NCBI RefSeq assembly: GCF_030272615.1
Contig: NC_081406.1
Span: 263,838,624-263,902,623, forward strand
Direction of reading: 5' to 3'
DNA length: 64,000 nucleotides
DNA from: Cryptomeria japonica
Taxonomy: Eukaryota; Streptophyta; Pinopsida; Cupressales; Cupressaceae
The notes beneath the pieces were generated by a model. It saw nothing but the letters and a program-made list of their open reading frames with translations, was not told the DNA's origin and made no database searches. Position numbers and translations under genes: made by a program. How positions within the stretch are numbered: the first letter of the stretch is position 1; each line of letters starts with the position of its first letter. Shown here piece by piece: positions 47,712-59,620 of this stretch.

Positions 47712-50078
47712 ATCACCTCCTATCCCTAGGGCTAGTGGCTGGAGAGTGACGACTAGAAGCTCCCTCCTGATCCGGCCGTGCAGGTGGACCCATAGGGGTA
47801 TACCGTGATATAGATCATGAATGGCTCCGAGAGGAACTCCTACGATCCCTATCCATAAGGATCGCGCGATACGAGGTAGCCTCGGCCTGAGCTGTTGCTA
47901 GATCACGCTGTGCCTGCTGAAGGTCCTCTGATAGAGCTCGCTCTCTCTCCCTCCATATCTCTACCTGTACTTGGAATGGAGAAAATAAATCATCATGCCG
48001 ACCCGCGTTCCCTTGAGGTCTATAAGCAACTTGTGAGGAACTAGGGATCTGCGCCGTCGTGGAGATATCTGTCACTGCTTGCTGGATCAGAGAACGCCAC
48101 TCCTGCACATTAGCTGTAGCAGTAGAACAGATCATGTATTAGTACCATTTTATATCATCAAAACATCAATCAATCAATTTAAACCTACTATACCTGGATC
48201 TCCCTCACGCCAGTAGGGATCGTGATATGGTAGCATCTGTGACTGGGAACTACTAGGCTCCCCACGCTCAAATAATCTATGCACGATGGGTGTAGGCTGG
48301 CCCGTACTAGAAATAGGTCTCCGTATCGCCTCATGTTCCCCCTTTTGGGGAATAAGAGGAGGATCCAGGGCTATAGTATCATCTCCTGAATGGTGGGGAG
48401 CGGCATCTGATCCCTCCTCATCATCTCTATCCTCATCCTCATCCTCGTCCGCATCCTCACCTGCATCCTCGTTCTCCTCATCTATATCTGTGTCATCATC
48501 CTCCTCTTCCTCGGCACTAGGCTGATCCCCTGTGGGTGGATCAGGATCTCCTGCCTCCTCATGACCCTCTCCCACCTCCGACCTGGATCCCTGATCCTCA
48601 TCTCGATCTCCATGTCTCCATGGGCCTGGATGGCCTGTCGGATGATCTGGTGGAAAGATAGGCCCTGGGTATGATCTCATAAACCATGAGAGATACCTGC
48701 GCTGTGCCCTGGGATCTGCAGCATAATTAGTGACCACATCCTGGTCGGACCCCTCTATATCTGTGATCTCGATATAATCTATCATAGGTCTCGCTACTGC
48801 TCTGGGTCTGGGAAGGACTCGTGAGTGTCGAGTGTAGATGGGCACATCGGCTGGAACACACTGCTCTAGTCCAAACTGCCTCCGTACTCAGTCAAAGTAG
48901 AATGGGACTATGATGTGTGGATATCGCCCTCTCAGTAGGCGGTTCCTCTGTAAGCATGTTAACTGTCTCTCCATCCCATCCCATCTGTGCATCCATAGAT
49001 ATGGTCTCCACACAGTCACCTCAGCTGTCAATCTGTCAAATGTCACTCTCCAATACAATAGATCTCCAAATCTCCACTCGCTGGTAAGTGGATAAGCAAA
49101 TACCCTAGGTCGCTCGCTAGCCACACTCATCGGATAACCGACAGGCCTGGTGCATGTAAAGTGCTCAAATATCCACACCTGCAGAAGTGTGCATGTCATC
49201 AAACTGCAACCCTGTCCGAAAACATACTCCTCGAGGTCGTGATAGAGATGTGCAAGCATACTCCGACCCCGGGCATATACTCTCCTGTGTCTCTCCATAG
49301 CCTTGATGCACCATGTGAGACCCCCATGCATGTGCGTACCTCACCCATTAGGGCAGACAGCTAGTGCAATGATGGCTATCATAAGACGTCTCATGAGGGG
49401 CACCTCTCCTGTAGGATGTAAGAGCTAGCTGACCATGATACGACCTCTCGTCTCACTCGGCATGACTCTCCCTATGCAATATACTTGCTCCCTTTGATAA
49501 TCCTCTACTGACCGATCGGTCGCATATGTCACGGTAGCTCCTCTAATCGGTAGGCGAAGAATGCGGTACACATCCTCAAGTGTCACCGTCATCTCCCCTA
49601 CAGGAAGCTGGAACGTGCATGTGTCAGGATCCCATCACTCCATGAGTGCCATCAGCATCGCGGGATGAAATCGAATGGCCGGCATAAGAATCATAGACCA
49701 TAAACCCACAATCATGTATGGGAGACCCTGCAACACAAAAACATAACTGTAATCAGTACTCAATCATCAAAATCATTCATGCAAACTGTCGAACATCGTA
49801 TGCTAACCCTGGTATCTCTCGCCAAGTCCTGATTGGGACCATGGCGCCCTGAGGGGACCATGGCGCCCCACAGGGACCATGGCGCCCTGAAGGGACCATT
49901 GCGCCCTGTGTGGGACCCACGGTCAGATTCCAGGGCCCGCAAACGATCACAGAAAGTCAAATGCAGAAAATCAAAAGTCAACATTCAGTCAACTCACCTC
50001 GTCCAGTGGCTCGTCGTCGATCACGGCCTGTCGCAGGATCTCAATCCTCGTGGGACGCTCTGGTCGTTGTGAAGGCAT
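47712..50078 (-). pseudogene. Antisense three-exon PMD gene inside element D
   Basis: Exon 1 is 50078-49998 (ATG; MPSQRPERPTRIEILRQAVI, 27 codons, ends in phase 0). Intron 1 is 49997-49728 (GTGAGT...TTGCAG). Exon 2 is 49727-48194 and begins GLPYMIVGLWSMIL. Intron 2 is 48193-48114 (GTATAG...GCTACAG), phase 1. Exon 3 starts at 48113 and joins as DPANVQEWRSL. The fold of exon 2 (AIRFHPAMLMALME, WDPDTCTFQLPVGEMTVTLE, DVYRILRLPIRGATVT, EWRFGDLLYWRVTFDRLTAE) matches the plant mobile domain (aminotransferase-like) family. An acidic linker (ADEDEDEDRDDEEGSD) and a short coiled coil in exon 3 follow. Stops in exon 2 (about four) and near 47815 make it a pseudogene; the last in-frame stop is 47712-47714. 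PMD proteins occur in hosts and transposons; their role here is unknown. Confidence 0.85.
49835..49920. repeat. Tandem GGGACCATGGCGCCC motif in PMD intron 1
   Basis: Four copies of GGGACCATGGCGCCC (one with ATTGCG) spaced about 18-22 bases apart. The same motif occurs in both LTRs of the element. Confidence 0.9.
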
Positions 50079-50644
50079 GATGATGGCTATGTGGGCTCTG
50101 CTGCAATAGACAATATTCAGAAATCAACAAAGTGACAAATGCAAATGTCACTTTCAAGGTATATACTTTCATTCCTTTACATTTACTTTCAAAACCCTAA
50201 TTTTCCTCTATCACTCATTTCATCATAACTTGAGTTTGGGAGATGCGATTTTCGAACCGTTTGTTGCGTAGGAATCCTATTTTCATTCCCCTACTCTCGG
50301 GATGTTCCAAAAAGTGCTCTAATGAAGCCTTTTTAGTGAACACCCCTCATCAATACTCTCTTACACAATTTGTCGTAAGTAAACATGCTACCCTGTTTCA
50401 CCTCCCTAATAAGAAAGTCAAAACAGGGGGGGGCATATAGCTACTCACAAGTTTCATCACTTTCCTTAGTAAGCATTAGGTGATTTTGTGATCTAACGTG
50501 TGTTTTGTAGGGTGCGGTTCCTAACTGTGTACTGCAGATACCGCTGGGGGCTTCGTCCGACAACTTATGGATATATCCTTTTTCAAATGATGTTTACTTT
50601 CTGTACTTTAGCTTGCATATGCACGTAGTACTCATATGACCACT
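50079..50644. other. Upstream region of the PMD gene, before the 3' LTR
   Basis: No gene is seen. It should hold the minus-strand promoter of the PMD gene. A G-run (CAGGGGGGGGC near 50425) is conspicuous. Confidence 0.5.
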
Positions 50645-50659
50645 AAAGTGGGGGCTAAA
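50645..50659 (+). promoter_or_regulatory. Polypurine tract of element D
   Basis: AAAGTGGGGGCTAAA directly before the TG start of the 3' LTR. Confidence 0.85.
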
Positions 50660-52318
50660 TGTAGCGTCGTAAATTGTACGCACTTGCTAAGGCAATACAA
50701 TTTCACACCCAGTTTAGCACCCGCCTTGGCGCGGTTTGCATTTTGCATTGCATTTCCCCTTTAGCACTTAATTAATCAAATTAATTAGGTCTAAGGTCCT
50801 ATTTCATCATCCTTCACATCATAAAGTCGGGCCCTTTCATTAAAGTGTGCCCCTTTTCATGTTATTCCTCCAATACATCATCTAATCAAAAACCCTAATT
50901 AAGTCCTATTTTGAACTTGGGGGCTTGATTTCGAGGGTCAAAACATCTCGAAATCACCTGTAACTTCGAGATTCTCTCTAAAATCATCATATCTGACGGC
51001 CCTTAAAATTTGGTGAAAAGTTGTCGGGACCATGGCGCCCGGAGTGCACACGGTCCCGGACATTTTTCCCAAAATTTTAGGAGCACGATCCAATCATAAA
51101 ATAAAGCTTAACCCCAAGAAACTGGCGGGAGATTCAATCTCTAGGTCGGCCAAAAGACGAAATTGCGACCTAGGGTTTCATACATAAGAGCTCTCTTTCT
51201 TCATTTGAGGGGATGGGAATTTTGTTTTCAGGAACCTCATATGCAGCGAAAGAGCAGATCTTTGAAGACTTCAACAACTTTCAACATCCCTCTATCAAGA
51301 ATTTATCAAATCCATTCATCCATTTAGGGCTTGGAAGACATTGAAGAACAATAGGAGATTACCGACTGAAGATTGGCTTGTACCTCTCCCTTGGGGGTTG
51401 GGTATGATTTCATGTTGTTTTCATGTCTTTGCATAAGCTTCAATATATCATTTATCCATGCTTTAGATCACTTTGCATCTTGATTTAGAGCATTTACATT
51501 ATCATTGACAAGCAATTAGGGTTTACTTTCTAGGTTGCTCTAGTTTGCTTACTTGCATTTTAGATCTTGCACACACACAAGGTCTGCACACACATTACTT
51601 TTACAATACAACTTGGCTATTCGTGGAGGTGGAAATCACCGAAGCGGGGGTTTGACTAAGGCAAAACCCTATATAGCCGCCCAAACACCTTTTTCAGATA
51701 CAAGTGCAGGTTTCGAGACTCGGACGATGCCGTAGGTTGCAGATCCGGGAAAAGTAGGTCGAGACAGCACCCCACACCAAATTGCAGAGCAAAATACTAG
51801 GACAGGGGCATGGGGCGCCCTGGTCCTGCCAGGACAGGGGCGCTGGGCACCCTGTTCCCTGGGACAGAGGCGCTGGGCGCCTTGGTCCTCCTGACAGACA
51901 GCATTTTAGACAGTTTTCCAGAGTGCAAAACAAAAGTTTCAGGTGCGGTTCCGGGACAGAATTAGGACAGTGGCGCCCGCGCCCCCGTCCCGAACATTTT
52001 CAGTCAAATTTTGACTCTGGGTACGCATCTGCATTCTTGTTTTATCCTTGTGTTTACAGCTTTTTGTTGTTTAAGTTCAATTCTGCAATCTTGTTGTTAG
52101 CTCATACTTGCATTTTAGGGTTAGGAATTGAACTTGCATAATCTTACCTTTCAATTACAACGAAGGAATAGAAATCCTAATAGGTAGCCCGTGGCTCTCT
52201 CTTTCACAAAAAGAAGTAGCCAATTGTGTGATACCTCTAGGCTCTTTCATATTCTGTAATGTGTGTCAAAAGGTAGGATTAGGGCATGATAACCTAGTCT
52301 CGCTTTTTATCCCACACA
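50660..52318 (+). repeat. 3' LTR of element D (1659 bp)
   Basis: Equal in length to the 5' LTR, with about 35 mismatches by eye and no visible indel. It is followed by GTTCC (52319-52323), the right target-site duplication. Confidence 0.95.
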
Positions 52319-54856
52319 GTTCCATAGAAAATCTCTAACGAGTTTATGTAGTTGTTGGATGACGAATGAGCGCACCTTGAGGACAAACATGTAATAGTTC
52401 GGTATTGTTGTTAGCACTAACTTGATAAGAAGGATTCTACCTGATAGTGAAAGCCACCTTACTTTCCAAGCTGAGATTTGTGCCTGAATTATACTAATGA
52501 CAATAGACCAATAGGACAGTTTGTTTGATCCCATAAAAAAGGGGATGCCAAGGTAGGAGGATGGCAATTGGTCCATTGAGAAGCCCAAAGTCTTGCATAT
52601 TCTTAGTGATAAGATTGAAGGTGTGTTAAAAATGAAAATCTTAGACTTGGCAGCATTAATTTTCTGACCCAAAGCAGAAAAATAGATATCCAGTGTTTGC
52701 TTGATGAGCTTGGCTTCTTTTAGAGAAGACTTACCAAATAACAATGTGTCATCAACGAAGAGAGAATGAGTTACTGTTATTGAAGTATCTGGAAGGTTGA
52801 CCCTAAGACAAATCCCATTTGAGGATTGAAAATTGATGTATCTGCTCAAAGCATTTGTCATGAGAATGAAGAGAAAGGGTTACAGAGGGTCGCCTTGTCT
52901 TATCCCCTGTGTACCCTGAAAAAACCCTGAAGGATGACCATTTATTAGAATAAAGAAATGTGCGCTTGAGATACAATTTTTGATTCATTTGCACCATTTG
53001 TCTGAGAAACCAAATTTTGATAATACTTTGAAGAGGAACTCCCACTTGACCCGGTCATATGCTTTCATCATATCAAGTTTGATAACAAAATTTTCTTGTT
53101 GGCTCTCATGGACATAGTGTAAAACCTCATGCGCGACTAGGGCTCCTTCCATAGTTTCCCTACCCGGGACAAAACCCCCTTGTTCTTGTGAGATGATCCC
53201 TGGTATGAGGAAGTGCATTCTAAGGTAAATGGCCTTAGTTACAATCTTATATATTGTGTTACAAAGTGAAATGGGTCTGAACTCTGCGAATGAAGAAGGG
53301 GAAGGGGTTTTTGGGATAAGAATAATATTTGATGCATTAAAACCTTTCAGCATAGCTCCCCTTTTCCTGGATTCTTCCATTACCTCTAAGAGGTCAAAAC
53401 CAATCACATCCTAGCACTTTTAAAAGAAGAGGGTGGTGAACCAATCTGGACCTGGGGCTTTATCTGGGGAAAGGGAAAATACCACTTTGTGGACTTCCTC
53501 CAAAGTGAAGGGGGCCATAAGGGTTCTGTTATCCTGGTCGAAAATTAGAGGTGGAATAGATTGTAGTAGAAGCTCAACATTGTCCTTCCAAGAAGCATCT
53601 AAATTAGAATATGGTGGGGCTAGGAGATTCTTAAAGAACTTTACACCTTGATCTTGGATATCTGCTAAATTTTTAATCAGTTCCCTTGAGTTTTCATGCT
53701 TGATTGAGAACATAAAGTTAGATGCTTTCCTTTATTTTGTGGAGGCATGAAAGAATTTTGTGTTCTTATCTCCTTGTTCCAGCTAGAGCTCTCTTGATTT
53801 CTGTCTCTAGTACTCTTCTTCTCTCTTATAGACCTCTTCCCATTCACTTTGAAGGCCCTTTTGTGTAGAGTGCAAGAGTTGATCCAAACCATTGGAAATT
53901 ATGTTTTGGTTAACTTCTTCCAGTTGTTGAGCAATGATTTTTTTTTGGGCAAAAACATTCTTAAAAATCTTTTTGTTCCATTCCTTAGCCCGGATCTTAA
54001 TAAACTGAAGTTTCTTAAAAAATTGGAACATCTTCGTTCCTGTACATGTAGGGGCAAATACCCACCATTGTCTTAATAAAGCCTGAAAATGTGGGTGTCT
54101 AAATCACATGCGCTCAAACTTGAAGGAGGAGCCATAAACCGACATGGGGTTTTGTTTTTTCCATTCCAGGGTAATTTGGATTGGGAAGTGATCTGATTCA
54201 GAAATGGGGAGAATGTCTGAATGATAACTGACCTGATTGAGGCACCATTCCAAAGGAATAAAAAACCTGTCGAGTCTCTCTGCAATCTGAAGGAAGCCTA
54301 ATCTCCTGTTAGTCCAAGTAAAGAGACCATTATTGGGGATCACATCCAATAAGTTGTTTTTAATGGTGAAGCTAAGAAAATCCTGCATAGATCATGGGGG
54401 TGGGCAAATTCCTCCTTGCTTTTCCTTATGAGAAAAGATTGCATTAAAGTCTCCTCCAATGATGAAGTTCTGTGCTTCCTCTTGTTGGAGTAGAAGAGTC
54501 AACTTGTCCCATAGGCCTTTCTTTTCCAGAGTGGGGATGGGGCCATAAATATTAAATACTGCGAAGGTCATGTCATAGGATACTGGTTTCAACATTTGCC
54601 AATTAAGATCTTGATCTAATAAGTGAACTTGGACTTTTTTAGGATTCCATAATGTAAGCAATCCACCCGAGGCCCCAACACCTTGCATGTGGGCTGATCC
54701 AGATTATGTCCATTTAGCCACTGTTTTGTGATACATTTCCTGTGATAGCTTCGTTTCTTGGACTAAAAAAATGTCTGCCTTTGAAGAATCAAGGTGAGAT
54801 TTTATTCTCCCTCTTTTGTCAGGGGCATTAATGCCCCTGACGTTCCAGGAAATCAT
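52319..54856 (-). pseudogene. LINE-B ORF2, 5' part: endonuclease and reverse transcriptase
   Basis: I start it at ATG 54856 (MISWNVRGINAPDKRG), the first motif of an APE-type endonuclease. Further endonuclease motifs are VQETKLS, IIGGDFNAIF and SESDHFPIQI, all catalytic residues present. RT motifs follow: NIILIPKTPSPSSFAEFRPI, QEQGGFVPGRETMEG, VIKLDMMKAYDRVKW and the catalytic FVDDTLLFG (near 52760). SSYLGIPFF and AWKVRWLSLSGRILLIK mark the thumb region. Most segments stay in one frame, broken by a handful of stops and a local frame change around 52860-53000. Element D interrupts it after RDFLWN. Confidence 0.9.
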
Positions 54857-55505
54857 TTTTATTGTGAAGAGGGAGTGCCTTTTGCACTCCTTGTAATTCT
54901 TTTTGATAATTCAAATTTCCTGTCTAAGGTGCTCTGTACACCCGCCTCTATTTCTTCTTGAATTTTCACAGAGTTTGGTTTTCTACCTCTCTTTTTTGGG
55001 GTGGTGAAGCCATCAGATTTCAAATCGGGTCTCTGTTCAATCGATAAGGATTGTGCATAGTCAAAAGTAATTTTTTTTTTCCCTCACCATCTTGTGAAGG
55101 GATTTCCACTCCTTCCTGCCTAATTTTTGAGGGGAGTTCCCCTTTATCTGAGATGTCAAGAGATGAAGCACCGCACCTTGTTTCTCATAAGGGACACATT
55201 ACATTTGTCATACTAACACCTTCCTCTTCTGCAATTTCCTCAATCATAGTGGCAACTAGAGTGGACATGATATCGTCTGCTATTTCCTGGATATGACCCT
55301 CCTTACTTGAGATAGCTATCCCTAAAACTGATAAGCTCTGCATTAAATTCTGGATATCAATCGGGGATTCGTTGAACATTAGGTCCCGAACTATATCTTC
55401 TTTGTCATTAGATGTTTTGTCACATAATTGGAGAACTAGTGTACGCATGGAGGTAGATTTATAGCTAGAAAGGATCCAATTATACGTGATAAAAAAAAGG
55501 GCCAG

Positions 55506-57178
55506 CTAATTAATCCATTGAACATAGGATGGTTCAAAGGCATTCTGAGGTTCAGGGGGATCATTACGAGGTTGTACATGATGAGAAACTAGAACTACCT
55601 CATGCTGGCGGGGAGGACATAGAGGAGGATCTGAGCAATGATTTTTACAGATTGAAAGCTTTGGGCTCTCATGACCACTATAGGAATTCATGAAGTGGCC
55701 TAATTGCTGCTGATATTTACAGATGACCTCAACATTATCCAATGCGATGTCTTGATGCCACAAACCCCATTTTGATGAAATGGTTAAATGCTTTGGTAGG
55801 GTCTTTTTTGAGGTAAGGAGAAGACAAACCCTAACATCTCTCTGGATTATTTCAAAGGGTATAAGATCGTGAGCGACAAAGATGCCTAGCTGATTAGCCA
55901 TGGTCTCCACAATATCTGGGTCTCTGTATTCCAAAGGCAAACCTGGAAGGGAGATCTAGTGGGGATAAAATCTGCAAAGATTAGCGTCTTGTTTAAAGTT
56001 TGGAATCTGGATAAGGTAAAAAGACCGACCCCTTAACAAAACCAACCTTTGTTTTTGTGTACTGCATCTCTATCTTCTGCTGAAGAGAATAGGGCTATAA
56101 AAAAATTTGAGTGACTGTCGATGAAGAAAATATCACGAAGACCCGACCAATGACTATTTGCCCATGAAAGCAGAGATTAAAGCGGGATTGAAGAATTAAA
56201 CTTACCAATGAGAGTCGATTTTCAGAGAAGAGAGACTGACTGGGAGAGAACATGGTCCGGAAAGGATATCTTGATAGCGGAGGTGTCCTCAACCAGAGCC
56301 CGAGCGGGAGAGGAGTCCGTCTCTTTAATCTTTGCCAGTTTTCTTTTCCACACAGAGTGCATTGGTATCGACTTTCCATGATCTCCTTGTTGATTTGCTC
56401 CAGTTTTCCCGTCAACAAAGCCAGCTTTGAGAGGGGGCTGGTGAGGGATGGAAGGGGATGTTTCACAGATGTCAAAAATCGGTTGTTTCTTTTGGAGTTT
56501 TGTTCAAAATGGATTCGGAAGTGGAGGCTTTTTGACAGGATTTTGAAATTTTTTTTCCCGCCCAAATGAATTTTGAATTTTTTTCCCTCCCGAAAGAATT
56601 TTGAATTTTTTTTGCTTCCGCCCAAATGAAGGTGGATGGTGGCCTGGGTATCCCTTGAGGATCGTACGTGCCCCATGGTTGAGAGAAGCTCCTTGGATGC
56701 AGGTGTTGGAGTTCAAATGATTCTGAAGATTACCAACTGCTTTATGGGGATGGGAGTGAGAAGAGTGCGCCGGATGAGCAAGAGGATTATTGAAAAAAGT
56801 GTCAGGGCTATCTGGCTGATCTTGAAGACATGCGAAATGATTTAACCATCGATTTCCTGAGGGTAAATCTAAAACCGGTTTGATGTAAGGTTTGTCCCTG
56901 AAGATTTAGACAAAAGGGTTAATGTCAAATTTTGAATATTGGCCAGAACGAGGGACATCCTTTGATTGTCCTTGGCGAGGCTGATGGGGGACACTAAAAC
57001 CTTGCCACCATCTACTGTTCTCTGCAGCCCTGCTTTGAGGCCTTGCCCCACCCTGCCATGGGACACTGTCATCTTGTTGCCATCTTTCATTCCTTGGGAC
57101 CTTGTTCTGAGCCCTAAGAAAAATTGGGCCTCCTCCCACCTTGTTCTGAAAACCCAAAAAATTCGAACCTCCGCCCAT
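55506..57178 (-). pseudogene. LINE-B ORF1 (nucleic-acid-binding protein)
   Basis: ATG 57178 (MGGGSNFLGFQNKVGGG) lies just 12 bases inside the LINE 5' end. The N-terminal region is rich in Gly, Gln, Arg and Trp; a Lys/Phe/Gly-rich repeat (GRKQKKFKILSGGKKIQNSF) follows near 56600. The C-terminal part (55940-55506) is DUF4283-like: LEYRDPDIVETMANQLGIFV and HLTISSKWGLWHQDIALDNV, then a degenerate knuckle CKYQQQLGH. Stops are at about 56907 (TAA) and 56504 (TGA), and frame changes occur near 56400 and 56000. ORF1 proteins of plant L1 elements bind LINE RNA. Confidence 0.75.
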
Positions 57179-57190
57179 TGCTCGTTGTGC

Positions 57191-57203
57191 ATCATTGAGA
57201 TAA
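57191..57203. repeat. Right target-site duplication of LINE-B
   Basis: ATCATTGAGATAA, identical to 36175-36187. Confidence 0.9.
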
Positions 57204-58295
57204 ATTATATTTTTGTTGAATCGTAATTAAATAATGAACATATTTTACTCTTTCAATAATGTAAATAAAGTAGATAAATAATAAATATTTTGATTGGTTG
57301 GAAGGTACAATTAAGTAACAATTAAACAGACATGATTGTTATAGTTCCTTTTGCCTATGACATGAACTCCAACGAAAATGATTGTAAAGAATGTTAAACT
57401 TCATGAATATCAAGGTAGAAAAATTTATAGTGCTTAATTATATTCGTCATAGTTGTAGACATTTGATTTATTACCTAACATAATGTTATTAGAAGTTGTA
57501 GCCATATTGATATTTAAAACAAATTACCTCTCTTTTATATGATAATTGACATATTATTATTATAAGAATTTATAGATTGTTATAAAAATCATATTTCAAT
57601 ATGAAGATATATTTGTAGCTTGTAGACAAATGCCATTATTATAAAATCTTTTTAAATGAAACTAATACATTCTCTCTAATTTCAAGAAAGTATATTCTAT
57701 TTATTAAACATTGATTGGTTTCATTATGAAAAAATCGATACCTTGTATTTAAGTTATATAAAATTTAATTATATTTTAGATAAATTTTGTTTGAAGTTAT
57801 TTTAAGTGGTAAGAATAATCAATTATATAATAATTACAATACTTGAGGGTTAATATATTGTCAATATTAAAGTTTTTCAAAGTAGTGGGGTCCACATTGT
57901 TAATTTCTATAATAATTATAGGACCACAAGATCTAATACATTGTCATAAATAAAATTTTCAAGTACTGAGGACGACATAGTCAATCTCTATAATAACTAC
58001 AAGGCTTAAATATCTAACACACCACCAATAACAAAATTAAAATAGAATACATTTTTTAACGTCTACAATACCTAAGATAAACTATAAAATAACGTACCCT
58101 ACTATTTCTCCATTGCTAAAAAAACACATTATATTTTACTTCAACCTCTATGCTTTTTTGTTTTTAAATTCAAAATATTCAATATGACTTAAATATAGCA
58201 CTTTAAATATCCCAACTAAAATAAAATAGAATTTTTTTAATTTCCACATACCTACTATTTTTCCAATGTTTAAAAATGAAAAAAATAATTCAAAA
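57204..58295. other. AT-rich intergenic sequence
   Basis: No gene. A block at 58190-58260 (GACTTAAATATAGCACTTTA ... CCTACTATTTTTCC) is a diverged copy of the start of the duplicated segments that follow. Confidence 0.5.
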
Positions 58296-58403
58296 TATTA
58301 AATTTGACTGAAATACAATATCTTAAATATCTCAACTAAAATAAAATAATTTTTTTTAACTTCTACAAGACCAAAGATAACCTATAAGACAACATACCTA
58401 CTA

Positions 58404-58640
58404 TTTCTCCACTCCTTAAAAATGAAAAACATTATATCTTACTCCACTCTATTTCTCAAAAATATTTTACTATTTCTCCACTGCTTAAAAATGAAAAACA
58501 TTATATCTTACTCCAAACTCTATTTCTCAAAAATATTTACTATTTATCCACTCCTTAAAGATGAAAAACATTATATCTTACTCCACTCTATTTCTCAAAA
58601 ATATTTTACTATTTCTACACTGCTTAAAAATGATTATATC
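58404..58640. repeat. Tandem repeat, unit about 70 bp
   Basis: About 3.5 copies of TTAAAAATGAAAAACATTAT, then ATCTTACTCC..., then CTCAAAAATATTTTACTATT. Confidence 0.85.
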
Positions 58641-59356
58641 TTACTCCACTCTATATCTTACTGCATTCAATCTTGATACAATATATTAGTTTCTCTTCAA
58701 TATTTTCAAGAAAGTTCATCAAAATTTACTATAGCAAATGAATGAACAAATGTAGGAATTTTAATTATCTATGAGAGTGAACATTCTAAAGGATCAAAGA
58801 ATATAACAATTAACATATTATCAAGTTTCTTTCAATATTATGAATCTTTGCTACAAGATTACCATATTGATAAGTACGAGATATTTTCCATATTAAGTCA
58901 AATTATGATATTGCTATTATGGTTCAATTGTGTAATTTTCGAGTGGAACTCATTGACCCATATTTCATGAGTAGTGGTCCACAAGAATCCATTTCTAATG
59001 ATAATTAATGATGCACTTAGCACTCATTGCATATAAGTGATGCTCAAGAGGTGAAGCAAATCTTCATTACAAAATTACCATATTGATTATAAGTTAGATA
59101 TATTTTCCATATCAAGTCAAATTATGATATTTGAAGCAAATCTTCATTAAAAAATTACCATATTGATAAGTTAGAGATATTTTCCATATCAAGTCAAATT
59201 ATGATATTGCTATCATATTCACTTGTGCAGTTTTCAAGTCAAATTCATTGATCCATATTTCATGATTAGTGGTTCACAAAAATCCATCTCTCATGACAAT
59301 GAACGATACACTTAACACTCATTGTATCTAAGTGATGCTCACAAAGGTGAAACATT

Positions 59357-59407
59357 GGGCTTTCCCACAAGGTCACCCATACTATTCCAACTGAAGTGCG
59401 CTTAACC
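59357..59407 (-). ncRNA. 5S-rRNA-derived segment, copy 1
   Basis: The minus strand reads GGTTAAGCGCACTTCAG, then GTATGGGTGACCTTGTGGGA, then AAGCCC. This matches the second half of plant 5S rRNA: box A (GTTAAGCGTGCTT) and box C (GGATGGGTGACC...GGGAAG). About six bases are missing between the boxes. It is not a functional 5S gene (half length, substitutions). 5S-derived promoters are carried by Cassandra TRIM retrotransposons and some SINEs. Confidence 0.7.
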
Positions 59408-59502
59408 ATAGAATTCCCAGATTAAGCCCACTTAACTTGCTACCCCATTTATTTTTCTATCTCCTTATATAACTCATTCAAATGAACTAAGAATATTTCT
59501 AG

Positions 59503-59620
<118 letters not shown>

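Larger units (their letters stand above)
39709..52318 (+). mobile_element. Element D: Tat-lineage Ty3/gypsy, 12.6 kb, inserted in LINE-B
   Basis: Both LTRs are 1659 bp (39709-41367 and 50660-52318) and the insertion carries a perfect 5-bp duplication, GTTCC. Between them on the plus strand are a primer-binding site, an ORF with protease and G-patch-like domain, RT, a degenerate RNase H, a second (archaeal-type) RNase H, and integrase. On the minus strand, between integrase and 3' LTR, is a three-exon PMD gene. A second RNase H after the first, and antisense ORFs between integrase and 3' LTR, are features of the Tat lineage. The LTRs differ at about 35 sites by eye (about 98% identical), mostly transitions. 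No canonical gag was found. Confidence 0.95.
36188..57190 (-). mobile_element. LINE-B: full-length L1-type LINE, split by element D
   Basis: A minus-strand non-LTR retrotransposon delimited by the 13-bp duplication ATCATTGAGATAA. Order: ORF1 (57178-55506), ORF2 (54856 leftwards, interrupted at 52319/39708 by element D, ending 37935), an extra ORF3 (37534-36785), a perfect 14-base hairpin (36222-36209), and a poly(A) end. Without element D and one TSD copy (12,615 bases, divisible by three) it is about 8.39 kb and ORF2 is restored in frame across the junction. Only a few stops and frameshifts are present. The duplication on both sides shows that the 3' region with ORF3 moved as part of the same unit. 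Confidence 0.9.
58296..59446. repeat. Segmental duplication, copy 1
   Basis: Aligned by eye with 60007-61140: both start TTGACTGAAATACAAYA/CTGACTTAAATACAACA-like, run through ATGAAAAACATTATATC blocks and AAGTCAAATTATGATATTG, and end CCCACTTAACTTGCTACCCC. Within each copy a unit of about 270 bases (GAGATATTTTCCATAT ... AAGTGATGCTCA) occurs twice. Confidence 0.8.

Noticed and set aside
48286-48525. Serine-rich plus-strand ORF
   Set aside because: It is the antisense of the acidic Asp/Glu linker of the PMD gene.
59357-59407. A functional 5S rRNA gene
   Set aside because: Only the second half is recognisable, bases are missing between the control boxes, and no complete 120-base unit exists.
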